Shown here piece by piece: positions 8,297 through 15,933 of a stretch of 64,000 bases of DNA. Numbering within the stretch: the stretch's first letter is position 1; every line of letters starts with the position of its first letter. The notes beneath the pieces are model-generated. The model was not told the DNA's origin, ran no database searches, and worked only from the letters and a program-made list of their open reading frames with translations. Source of the DNA: a virus; the IMG/VR virus record IMGVR_UViG_3300043419_000665, positions 1 through 64,000 of that record. One strand, 5' to 3'. The translations under genes and the position numbers were made by a program.

Positions 8297-8602
8297 TTAA
8301 CGTGTGATGTACTTGAGTGCAGACACCAAATTATTAAGCGACTCTGCTGCCGTATAATAAAGATTCTTCTTTCCACGATCCGATTTGTCTACATTAGCCA
8401 TCCATGTTGCCTTAAATGCCATCTTTGCTGCGATGGCCTGCAATCTTACAATCTCCACGTGGGCAACATTGATTGGAATATCTGGCTTTATAATTAGTTT
8501 AGCAATCATTGTTAGTGCTATTGTTAATTCTTCGTCTTGCATATAGTCTGCAATCTCTGACAAACCATTTACCATATCAATTGTAGTATTTTCGTTTTGC
8601 AA
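8297..8602 (-). CDS. Small helical phage protein of unknown function
   Basis: The 101-residue protein is almost entirely alpha-helical in character, with segments IADYMQDEELTIALTMIAKL and NVAHVEIVRLQAIAAKMAF and the tail KKNLYYTAAESLNNLVSALK. I recognise the general look of a small helical protein encoded in phage replication modules but no named family. The start is a TTG at 8602 with a weak GGA upstream; an ATG nine codons later has no ribosome binding site. A TATAAT at 8634-8639 may provide a promoter. Confidence 0.6.
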   Translation of the reverse strand: MQNENTTIDMVNGLSEIADYMQDEELTIALTMIAKLIIKPDIPINVAHVEIVRLQAIAAKMAFKATWMANVDKSDRGKKNLYYTAAESLNNLVSALKYITR

Positions 8603-8657
8603 TTTTTTTCCGATCTAGTAGTTATTTTAAATTATTATAAATTATTTACCGATATTG

Positions 8658-9326
8658 TTATTGTAAAGACTGTTCTTTTTTACTAAAGTCTTCTTTATAT
8701 TTTGCAAATACTGGATCTGCATTCCATTTATCAAGTCTTTCTTTTCTTGCTTCTGGAGATCTAGCAGGAAGGTTTAATTCTTCAAAGTCTTTCTTTGTTG
8801 AAAAATGCATAGTCAAAACCTCAGTGTTGTTTCCTTCTTTAAAAAGCACTGGCTCTCTCCAATGTGCCTGACCTGCACCCCAAAAAACAAGAAGGTCTCC
8901 ATACTGAAGATTAAAACTTTCATCTTCAATTACTATTGGCCAATCAATATTTGCGTCTAACTGATAGTCCATTGTTAGTTTAGAAAAATAATTATCTGAA
9001 TCATAGTGCACTGGAAGTTTTGGATTTACTCCTGGACTATGCTCTTGATTATAACTAAGGTAACTATTGTGGTACATAAAAACATCTTCTCCAACTAATG
9101 TTGAAGCAAACTTTTCAAGTTTTCTACGTATGTGCTCTGGGTACATAACTTCTATTTGCATTCTTGCCATAGTTGGCAAAACAAGTGGAGAATAAAACTC
9201 ACTTAAATCTTTAGCATTTTTTTGATACTTAATAATTGCAAGAAGAACTTCTATTTCTTCATCAGTAAAAAAGTTTTTAACAATGTGTGGAACTATCTTA
9301 TTTTTTGGTTCATGTCCTGTATTCAT
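8658..9326 (-). CDS. 2-oxoglutarate/Fe(II)-type oxygenase-like protein
   Basis: Started at the ATG at 9326 the protein has 222 residues; a frame six codons longer exists, but a TATAAT lies inside those codons. The cupin-like core shows PVHYDSDNYFSKLTMDYQL (His-x-Asp near residue 105), then LQYGDLLVFWGAGQAHWREP with the distal His (near 155), then EVLTMHFS. This order of iron ligands is that of the 2OG-Fe(II) hydroxylase superfamily. The Arg that normally binds 2-oxoglutarate about ten residues after the distal His is not obvious, so the co-substrate is uncertain. A protein or nucleotide hydroxylase is possible. It lies between resolvase-like and small helical genes. Confidence 0.68.
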   Translation of the reverse strand: MNTGHEPKNKIVPHIVKNFFTDEEIEVLLAIIKYQKNAKDLSEFYSPLVLPTMARMQIEVMYPEHIRRKLEKFASTLVGEDVFMYHNSYLSYNQEHSPGVNPKLPVHYDSDNYFSKLTMDYQLDANIDWPIVIEDESFNLQYGDLLVFWGAGQAHWREPVLFKEGNNTEVLTMHFSTKKDFEELNLPARSPEARKERLDKWNADPVFAKYKEDFSKKEQSLQ

Positions 9327-9332
9327 AATACT

Positions 9333-9338
9333 ATTATA
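9333..9338 (-). promoter_or_regulatory. -10 element for a leaderless oxygenase mRNA
   Basis: TATAAT on the minus strand ends 6 bases before the ATG at 9326 and is preceded by TG. The expected transcription start would be at or next to the start codon. Confidence 0.5.
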
Positions 9339-9621
9339 CACCATCCTCTGAAAGTTGTTCTAAAATGCTCATCTCAATTATAGCAAGTCTTACCTTTGCA
9401 TTCCCCTCGCCTATTACTACAACAATGGCTGGATCTTTTCCGTTCTTCATAGCATCTGTTGTGGCCTTAGCCCAAACCTCTTTATTCAAAGTAAAAGATT
9501 TTCCAACCTCTTTAAAGTCTACAACAAAGTTTTTCCAGGATGCATCACCCTTTTGAGTATTACGACCAGAATTCTTATGCTGCTTAGCACCTATTCTCTT
9601 GGACTCACTCTTCTCTGTCAT
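9334..9621 (-). CDS. Small PD-(D/E)XK resolvase-like nuclease (tentative)
   Basis: The protein has 95 residues from the ATG at 9621, which follows GGAAGGG. The pattern KRIGAKQHKNSGRNTQKGDA, then FVVDFKEVGKSFTLNKEVWA, then DPAIVVVIGEG resembles small phage Holliday-junction-resolvase-like nucleases. In these, Asp of the GDA segment and the Asp-x-Lys-Glu strand would bind metal. Length and location among recombination genes agree. The start overlaps the zinc-ribbon gene by 17 bases. The family call rests on motif spacing only. Confidence 0.5.
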   Translation of the reverse strand: MTEKSESKRIGAKQHKNSGRNTQKGDASWKNFVVDFKEVGKSFTLNKEVWAKATTDAMKNGKDPAIVVVIGEGNAKVRLAIIEMSILEQLSEDGV

Positions 9622-9781
9622 TACCCTTCCATTTCTGCTTTCCAAACTTAACACTGCTTAGGTGTTTGCTGGGGCACATCCATGTTGCAGTCTTTGTGTC
9701 TGCATAAAGTCTTAAAGATCTTACCTCTGCCTTGCACTCGTGGCATGTAAACTTGCCAGTATATACTGTGTAACTAGCCAT
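9605..9781 (-). CDS. Small zinc-ribbon protein (58 aa)
   Basis: This short frame encodes MASYTVYTGKFTCHECKAEV and continues to TATWMCPSKH and a basic tail. Cys-x2-Cys and Cys-x3-His form a plausible zinc ribbon. The ATG at 9781 overlaps the recA stop by 8 bases and its end overlaps the next gene by 17, the compact arrangement of co-translated genes here. The function is unknown; nucleic acid binding is likely. Confidence 0.65.
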   Translation of the reverse strand: MASYTVYTGKFTCHECKAEVRSLRLYADTKTATWMCPSKHLSSVKFGKQKWKGNDREE

Positions 9782-10784
9782 TTAGTTTTGCCTTGATTGA
9801 TTCTTGCAAGTCAAGATCCTCTCTTACACGATTAACGAATGCTTCTTTACCCTGGACCTTTGACCCATCAGGAAGTATGTACCAAGCACCTGTGCGCTCC
9901 ACGATGCCGTTTAGTTCTGCTGTAGTAACCAGATCACCAATGGTATCAAGACCAATATTGTCACCTCTAAAGTAAAAATCATACTCACCAGACTGGAACC
10001 CTGGAGAGGTTTTGGAGAACTGGAGTTCCCACTTAATAGTTCTACCAATTTTTTCTTCAATTAATTTATCTCCTACCTTGATCTTGCCCTTAATCGCTTG
10101 ATTGTCTGACTCTGAAGAAAAGAGTTTAACAATACATGAGGAATAAAACTTAGTAGCCTGACCACCAGAAGGCTGCTGGCTAGTATACATAGCATTAATA
10201 TTATTACGAGACTGAGAAATGAGAACAAGCAAAGTTGGCTTAACTTTATTGTTTGCATAGTTAAGCATTTTCCATGCGTTACTAAAGTCACGGGATTCTG
10301 CTCCAATCTGTTTTGTATTTTCTAATGCTTTCATTTCATCTGTATCTTTTTCAAAATAAATTGCTGGAAGCATTGATGTAATAGAGTCTACCACAATTAG
10401 GTCAACGCCAGCGTTCATTAATCCAACACCTACATCCACCATGTCGCTAATAGTTCTTGCTTGCGAATAGATTAGTTTTTCTGGATCTACCCCAAGAGTT
10501 CTGGCCCAGTCTTCTGAGTATGACATCTCTGAGTCAATCCACGCACACAGTTTGCCATCTGCCTGTGCAAGAGCAATCATCTGAAGGCACATAGAAGACT
10601 TTGCAGAAGACTTAGAGCCCCAGATCAGTACCTGCCTTCCATAAGGAAGACCACCACCAAGAGCACGGTTTAATCCAAAACTAGGAGTAGGTTGGTATTC
10701 ATAGTTAACACCAACCCCACTACCCAATCTCTTTCTTAACTTAGGGTCTAACTGTGCTAATGCTTCTTCGATACTAACTGACAT
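9774..10784 (-). CDS. RecA-like recombinase
   Basis: The protein has 336 residues, similar to bacterial RecA. The N-terminal part has FGLNRALGGGLPYGRQVLIW followed by a Walker A segment GSKSSAKSS (about 51-60). Bacterial RecA has GPESSGKT at this place, so the invariant Gly before Lys is Ala here. Walker B is VDLIVVDSITSMLP (about 129-142), and the L2-type region ISQSRNNINAMYTSQQPSGG (about 190-210) would contact DNA. It would drive strand exchange in replication and repair. The ATG at 10784 lies six bases after GGAGG; the earlier ATG is too close to it. The start overlaps the polymerase gene by 11 bases. Confidence 0.88.
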   Translation of the reverse strand: MSVSIEEALAQLDPKLRKRLGSGVGVNYEYQPTPSFGLNRALGGGLPYGRQVLIWGSKSSAKSSMCLQMIALAQADGKLCAWIDSEMSYSEDWARTLGVDPEKLIYSQARTISDMVDVGVGLMNAGVDLIVVDSITSMLPAIYFEKDTDEMKALENTKQIGAESRDFSNAWKMLNYANNKVKPTLLVLISQSRNNINAMYTSQQPSGGQATKFYSSCIVKLFSSESDNQAIKGKIKVGDKLIEEKIGRTIKWELQFSKTSPGFQSGEYDFYFRGDNIGLDTIGDLVTTAELNGIVERTGAWYILPDGSKVQGKEAFVNRVREDLDLQESIKAKLNG

Positions 10785-13700
10785 GTACATCCTCCAATGT
10801 TACTGTTCCGTCTTTAGTCTTGCCAAAATCAAACTTATAAGATTTGCCTTCTTCAATATGCATATACGCTTTTGCAAAAGATGTAGGAAATACTGTAATA
10901 GAATGTAGGTCTCTACTTGTATCTGCAAGTGTAAGTGATGCCATTTTCTTTCCAGTCTTTGTAATTCTTGGTTTAAAAGAAACTACAAACATTTCATCAT
11001 CTTTATATGGAAGTTGCTTATAACTTAAGAACTTCACAAGAGCATGGGATGATTCTTTTATCTCATCTGAAGGTATGAAAGAAACAATCCTGTTATCATT
11101 ACACAGAACCAGATAAGAGCGACCTGTCTCAATAGTTGTATTTTCATCATCAAATATACCGACACTGCCAGTTTTGTCCAAAATTTCAACTCGTGACCAT
11201 CCTGTTCCTCGTTTAATAGATTTTACCATACCCATAAAAATGTATGATCCTTTTTCTTCAAAGTCTACAATATCTTGAATAAATGCATAGTAGTGAGAGG
11301 GAATAGTAATATTAAACTCTGGAAGGTTTAAGTATTCATACAGGTTCTCTTTAATCTCCTGGTCATTTCTAGGATTGTCATTAAATGTTGCTGCACCAAT
11401 GACCCTTAGTGCTTGTAGTGCACGACTGTTTACTCCGTTTCCTTTTGTAAAGGTAAACTCTTCAAGTTCTTTATATGAACTAAATGGTCGTGCTGATATA
11501 TATCTTTCACCAATTTTGTCAGATATAAACTTGATAGCGCTGAGTCCAAACCGAATACCTTTACCCTCAATCTTAAAATCAATATCCGAATCATTAATGT
11601 GAGGCAACTTAATGCTAATGCCCATTCTCTTTGCTTCAATAAGATATTCAGTTCTTGCATCTTTATCCTTTTCGTTCTTTAGCACTGAGTACATAAACTC
11701 AAGTGGGTAATAATACTTTAGCCATGCTGTCCAATAGGATAGCGTTGAGTATGCTACTGCGTGAGATTTGTTAAATGAATACCCTGCGTGAGCCTCAAAG
11801 TCATGCCATAGATCACGAGCAGCATTAGGAGCAATAAACTTAGATGCTCCCTCTACGAACTTCTCTTTAAACTGATCAAATTCTTTAGCATCCTTTTTCT
11901 TTCCAATGATCTTTCTAACTTTATCTGCTTCCGACATGGACATACCGCCAAGGTGTACGCATGCTTGCATAACCTGTTCCTGGTAAAGAATACAGCCATA
12001 AGTGTCCTCCGTAAATTGTTTTAGTACTTGGTGTGTATAAGATATGTTTTGACGACCATGTTTACGATCAACATAGTCCTTTCCGATAGTGTTCATTGCA
12101 CCTGGACGGACAAGAGCATTAGATGCTGCAAGTTCATTTAAATTCTTTACACCCATCTTAACAAGAAGGTTTGTATATGGTGCTGCTTCACACTGGAATA
12201 CGCCCTTAGTGTATCCATCTGAAAGCATCTGATAAACATTTGCATCATCCATCTTGATTTTAAGAAGGTCAATCTTCTTGCCGTCTCTTTCTTTAATAAT
12301 ATCAATTGTGTTCTTGAGAACAGACAATGTTTTCAGTCCCAAAGCATCAATCTTGATTAGACCAATTCTTTCAGCCTCTTCCATGTCAACACCAACTACT
12401 GGAATTCTTTCGTCAGATCCAGTAGACGATCTTGTTTCAAGTGGTGCATATCTAAAGATTGGTTCCTTTGCAGTCACAACACCTGCTGCGTGGATACCTG
12501 TACCACGGATACGACCACGAAGTTGTTCTCCGTAAATCTCTACCTCTGGATACTTCTCACGAAACTCTCTTGTTGATTTAGATGTGCAGAAATCATCCCA
12601 TGTATCTACGGTTTTTAACACCTTATTTACATCTGATAGAGGAATATTTAATACTCGTGCAACATCTCTAACAATTCCCTTGCCTGTAAACTCAAGAAAG
12701 GTAGCGATAGATGCAACATGTCTATACTGTCTAACAAGATAGTCTTTTACTTCTTCACGACGAGTATCCTGAATGTCTGTGTCAATATCTGGAAAGTCAT
12801 TACGCTCTGGATTAATAAAGCGAAAGAACAAAAGGTTGTGCTCAATAGGATCAATGTCTGTAATCTTTAGTGCATAACAAACAAGAGAGCCAGCAGATGA
12901 TCCACGACCAGGACCAACCATGATCTCTTCTTTCTTAGCCCAGTTGATCATGTTACTCACAACAAGGAAGTATGGAGCAAACTTCTTATCTTTAATGATC
13001 TTTAACTCTTCTTCAAGTCTATCAAGATACTCTTGATTTTCTGACAAACCTCGCTCTGCCAAACCTTCCAATGCAGCCTTTGCAAGTTCCTTGTCAGGAC
13101 TCTTATACTGTACTGGTAAAAGGTTTAATCCTTCTTGAATGCCATAGTCTCCTACTGTCTCTGCTAATAGGAGTGTGTTTGAATATATGTCAGGTCGATC
13201 AATACCCTGCGCTTCCATGGCTGCTTTAATCTCTTCATATGAGAGCAGGTGTATGTCAAACTTGTTAAATGTAATCTGACGGTCTTCGCCATAAAGGTAG
13301 TCAAGGCGTTCCATCATGCTGCCCTTTTTCTTTGACTTTTCATATGTTGCATCTTTTACGAACTTGCCGTGTGTGTTCATGAGCAACTTAAACTCTTGAA
13401 CTTCTTTTTGTGATGGATCAACATGGTGGCAGTCTGGTGTAACAATAACTTTAATACCAAACTCGTCTGCTAGTTCTATCAGATACTTATTAATGTGTGC
13501 TTCATTATGAGGCATAACTTCAACGTAGTAGTCATCTCCAAAGCGTTCCTTGAACCAAGTTAAATACTTCTTGGCAAGAGCAAACTCTTCTTCTTCTAAT
13601 GCTTTTACAAGTACGCTACTTGGGCAAGCAGAGGATACGATAATCCCCTCTTTATACTTTTCTAGTATAGTAAAATCAAATCGTGGCTTCTTAAAGAAAC

Positions 13701-14049
13701 CATCTGTCCAGGATAGTTCACTAATCTTGTTAAGGTTTTCTAAACCAATTTGATTCTTGGCTAGAAGGATAATGTGATTATAGACAAGATCTTGCTGACC
13801 TTCTCTTTCAGACTTATCTCGTGTGTCAGATATGTCTGCACACATGTATCCTTCTAGACCTAGAATTGGCTTAATGCCCTTTGCTTTTGCAATACGGTGC
13901 AGTTCCCTATGCCCAGATAAAGTACCGTGGTCAGTGATGGCAATTGCTGGCATCCCTAACTCAACTGCACGGTCAACGTATTCTTCTGGAGTAGCAATCC
14001 CATCAAATAAACTAAAATGGGTATGGACATGTAAGCCGACGTAGTTCAT
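10774..14049 (-). CDS. dnaE: DNA polymerase III alpha subunit (DnaE-type)
   Basis: This 1091-residue C-family replicative polymerase starts with a PHP domain (LHVHTHFSLFDG at residues 5-16, ITDHGTLSGHREL about 40-52, CHHVDPSQ further on). Its metal-binding His residues look intact, so it may still have phosphoesterase or proofreading activity. The palm has GPGRGSSAGSLVCYAL (about 380) and FPDIDTDI (about 420) with catalytic Asp, and IKIDALGLKTL later. Tandem helix-hairpin-helix and OB-fold regions fill the C-terminus. The ATG at 14049 begins the PHP domain; an upstream extension would overlap the binding-protein gene and lacks homology-like sequence. It lies one base after the single-strand binding gene and overlaps recA. 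Confidence 0.94.
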   Translation of the reverse strand: MNYVGLHVHTHFSLFDGIATPEEYVDRAVELGMPAIAITDHGTLSGHRELHRIAKAKGIKPILGLEGYMCADISDTRDKSEREGQQDLVYNHIILLAKNQIGLENLNKISELSWTDGFFKKPRFDFTILEKYKEGIIVSSACPSSVLVKALEEEEFALAKKYLTWFKERFGDDYYVEVMPHNEAHINKYLIELADEFGIKVIVTPDCHHVDPSQKEVQEFKLLMNTHGKFVKDATYEKSKKKGSMMERLDYLYGEDRQITFNKFDIHLLSYEEIKAAMEAQGIDRPDIYSNTLLLAETVGDYGIQEGLNLLPVQYKSPDKELAKAALEGLAERGLSENQEYLDRLEEELKIIKDKKFAPYFLVVSNMINWAKKEEIMVGPGRGSSAGSLVCYALKITDIDPIEHNLLFFRFINPERNDFPDIDTDIQDTRREEVKDYLVRQYRHVASIATFLEFTGKGIVRDVARVLNIPLSDVNKVLKTVDTWDDFCTSKSTREFREKYPEVEIYGEQLRGRIRGTGIHAAGVVTAKEPIFRYAPLETRSSTGSDERIPVVGVDMEEAERIGLIKIDALGLKTLSVLKNTIDIIKERDGKKIDLLKIKMDDANVYQMLSDGYTKGVFQCEAAPYTNLLVKMGVKNLNELAASNALVRPGAMNTIGKDYVDRKHGRQNISYTHQVLKQFTEDTYGCILYQEQVMQACVHLGGMSMSEADKVRKIIGKKKDAKEFDQFKEKFVEGASKFIAPNAARDLWHDFEAHAGYSFNKSHAVAYSTLSYWTAWLKYYYPLEFMYSVLKNEKDKDARTEYLIEAKRMGISIKLPHINDSDIDFKIEGKGIRFGLSAIKFISDKIGERYISARPFSSYKELEEFTFTKGNGVNSRALQALRVIGAATFNDNPRNDQEIKENLYEYLNLPEFNITIPSHYYAFIQDIVDFEEKGSYIFMGMVKSIKRGTGWSRVEILDKTGSVGIFDDENTTIETGRSYLVLCNDNRIVSFIPSDEIKESSHALVKFLSYKQLPYKDDEMFVVSFKPRITKTGKKMASLTLADTSRDLHSITVFPTSFAKAYMHIEEGKSYKFDFGKTKDGTVTLEDVHVS

Positions 14050-14050
14050 A

Positions 14051-14704
14051 TTACCAATCAGCGTTAGTTGCTGAAGTGGCAGATGGGCCATCAAAGCCCA
14101 AGTAGAACGCTTCTTGTTCTGCGTAAGGAACCTTGCGTAGTGCAGACTCTAGTGGGTAAGGCTTAATCTCTCCCCAGTTGAATGGCTCCTTGTCTGGTGC
14201 AGATGGAATCAATGTGTAATTGGTTTCAGTTCCCTGTCCGTTACGCTTTAACTTCCACTGTACATTTGAGATGCTTCCTGTTTCAAGAGCATACTCACGA
14301 ATTGTGTTGAATGATGATTGCTTACTGATACCCATTGACCAGATTGCAACATATGGTGCTTCGATGCCGTCGTCTACAAGAACGTTGCAGTAGAAACGAA
14401 GACGTGCTCTCCAGCCAGCCTTTGGATCCTTGCGGTGCATCTCTTCAGCCCAGTCACGACCTTCTGTATCCATTGTATCTACAGCCTTACGCTTGTAGTC
14501 CTTTGGGTTTGTATGTTCTGATACAACAATTGCTAGTCCACGCTCTGCGTTATAGTTTGCTGAATCTTCATCGAGTTCTTCTAAGAACCTAATCTTTACT
14601 GATTGTCCATCGGCAAGTTTTAACCACTTAACCTTTGGGCCATCTCCACCCTTTGGGCCATCTAGTACTGGACCCATTTCCTTTATTCCTCTTAGTATTG
14701 CCAT
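14051..14704 (-). CDS. Phage single-stranded DNA-binding protein
   Basis: The protein has 217 residues. The KVKWLKLADGQSVKIRFLEEL segment (about 24-44), ARLRFYCNVLVDDG and the strand VQWKLKRNGQGTETNYTLIP form the beta-rich OB-like core seen in T4 gp32-type phage proteins. The tail ends in a mixed polar segment. It would coat single-stranded DNA at the fork beside the polymerase, primase and helicase genes. The ATG at 14704 follows AAGGAGA at good spacing, and a strong promoter lies just upstream, as expected for an abundant protein. Confidence 0.7.
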   Translation of the reverse strand: MAILRGIKEMGPVLDGPKGGDGPKVKWLKLADGQSVKIRFLEELDEDSANYNAERGLAIVVSEHTNPKDYKRKAVDTMDTEGRDWAEEMHRKDPKAGWRARLRFYCNVLVDDGIEAPYVAIWSMGISKQSSFNTIREYALETGSISNVQWKLKRNGQGTETNYTLIPSAPDKEPFNWGEIKPYPLESALRKVPYAEQEAFYLGFDGPSATSATNADW

Positions 14705-14729
14705 GTGTTTTCTCCTTTGTGTTGTTATG

Positions 14730-15674
14730 TTAGTTTAGCATAGACTGTATTGATTTGTCAAACTGGAAGTCCAGTTCTTGAATTGACTTATCGTCCATGT
14801 CGCCTATATCTTTGTATTGTTTATTTAGTTGTATTACAGATACACGAGAACCAAGTTTTTCAACTATCTTAGTTTTCATATTTCCACCTGCTTCATCGTT
14901 GTCTGCAATAACAATTATATCATTAAAGTACTTCTGAAGCAATTCTATTTGTATATTTGATACATTGGACCCAAGTGTTGCTACTGCAGCGAAACCACAC
15001 TGGTCAAGCCTGATAGCATCAAATGATGACTCTACAACGTATACCTTGCCATAACTTTTTACTCTATGCAAATTAAACAGTGTTTTTGATTTTGGTAAGC
15101 CTGGAGTATTCTTAAATTCTTTTCCTTCAATTGATCTTCCAACAAATCCAATTGGCAAACCTTCTGGGCTATGAACTGGAACTGTAACCATGTCTTGCTT
15201 GTCTGAGTATCCCAAAGAAAACTTTGATGCAGAAGTCTTTGTTATTTTTCTATAATTAAAATAATCTTTTGCTCTATCAGATGAAAGAAGATTATTGTGC
15301 AAGCGCTTAAGAACTAATTCATCAAACATTGCAAACTCAGGCTTCTGATAAAGAGCCTTATCGATATCTGTTTCAATGCTTGTTTCTGTTTCTTTACTTT
15401 TGATAAATCTTGCAGCCTCAAAGTAGGTCCTGTTAGACATATGCATAACAAATTCAATAAATCCAGTTACGTGATGACATGCAAAACAAAAAAATGTTCC
15501 GTTATTCTTATCTATTTCTCCTGCTGGGGTTCTGTTGTTATTGTGATATGGACAAAAAATAATATAGTCTGAGTCGACCTCAGACTCAATAGTTACACCT
15601 GTTCCTGTGAGAACTCTTTTGATTTGCTCTTTTGTGTATACACTACTTTGCTTCCGTCTATTCCTGCTATCCAT
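14730..15674 (-). CDS. DnaG-type DNA primase
   Basis: The 314-residue primase has a CHC2-type zinc finger (FCPYHNNNRTPAGEI with partner FFCFACHHVTG, residues about 45-72), a catalytic RNA polymerase core and a TOPRIM segment (VYVVESSFDAIRL about 209-221, DIIVIADNDEAGG about 253-265). It is short compared with bacterial DnaG and lacks a visible helicase-binding domain, as is usual in phages. The ATG at 15674 follows GGGGAGA, but a GTG at 15641 after GGAAG would remove most of the overlap with the upstream gene, so the start is uncertain. It makes RNA primers for the DnaE polymerase. Confidence 0.88.
   Translation of the reverse strand: MDSRNRRKQSSVYTKEQIKRVLTGTGVTIESEVDSDYIIFCPYHNNNRTPAGEIDKNNGTFFCFACHHVTGFIEFVMHMSNRTYFEAARFIKSKETETSIETDIDKALYQKPEFAMFDELVLKRLHNNLLSSDRAKDYFNYRKITKTSASKFSLGYSDKQDMVTVPVHSPEGLPIGFVGRSIEGKEFKNTPGLPKSKTLFNLHRVKSYGKVYVVESSFDAIRLDQCGFAAVATLGSNVSNIQIELLQKYFNDIIVIADNDEAGGNMKTKIVEKLGSRVSVIQLNKQYKDIGDMDDKSIQELDFQFDKSIQSMLN
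14732..14761 (-). promoter_or_regulatory. Sigma70-type promoter TTGACA-18-TAAACT before the single-strand binding gene
   Basis: The minus strand has TTGACA (14756-14761), an 18-base spacer and TAAACT (14732-14737) preceded by TGC. It overlaps the 3' end of the primase gene. The shared TTGACAA and TGCTAAACTA cores link it to the promoter at 5952-5980. Confidence 0.68.
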
Positions 15675-15919
15675 TCGCTTTGTTTTCTCCCCGTATATGT
15701 TCCGTGTACTGTTAATTCAAATTCAAAATATTTTTTCTTATGGTTATAGTCTAATGTAAAATCTGGGTCTATATCAAGTCTTGGCACATATCCAGACAGG
15801 CGCATCTCAGACTCAAGTAGTCTGATATATTCCTGCTTAAGCCTGCCAAGTGCTGATTCATCATGAATGACTCCACTCAAGTTGAACTTCTTGATAGGCT
15901 TGTGGTGATAGTTTGCCAT
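15593..15919 (-). CDS. Small phage protein of unknown function
   Basis: The protein has 108 residues. The N-terminal half is helical and charged (ESALGRLKQEYIRLLESEMR), followed by an alternating beta segment (YFEFELTVHGTYTGRKQ) and a basic C-terminus. I recognise no motif. It is placed between helicase and primase genes and overlaps the primase frame, so a replication accessory role is likely by context only. A TATAAT ends 7 bases before its ATG, so its message may be leaderless. Confidence 0.6.
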   Translation of the reverse strand: MANYHHKPIKKFNLSGVIHDESALGRLKQEYIRLLESEMRLSGYVPRLDIDPDFTLDYNHKKKYFEFELTVHGTYTGRKQSEWIAGIDGSKVVYTQKSKSKEFSQEQV

Positions 15920-15926
15920 GTAACAT

Positions 15927-15932
15927 ATTATA
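15927..15932 (-). promoter_or_regulatory. -10 element 7 nt before an ATG (leaderless candidate)
   Basis: TATAAT on the minus strand ends 7 bases before the ATG at 15919. No TG extension and no clear -35 are seen, so it is weaker than others of this set. Confidence 0.4.
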
Positions 15933-15933
15933 C

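Noticed and set aside
8509-8525. TGCTAAACT-like promoter inside the small helical gene
   Set aside because: There is no -35 element and it lies in the middle of a coding region with no gene start nearby.
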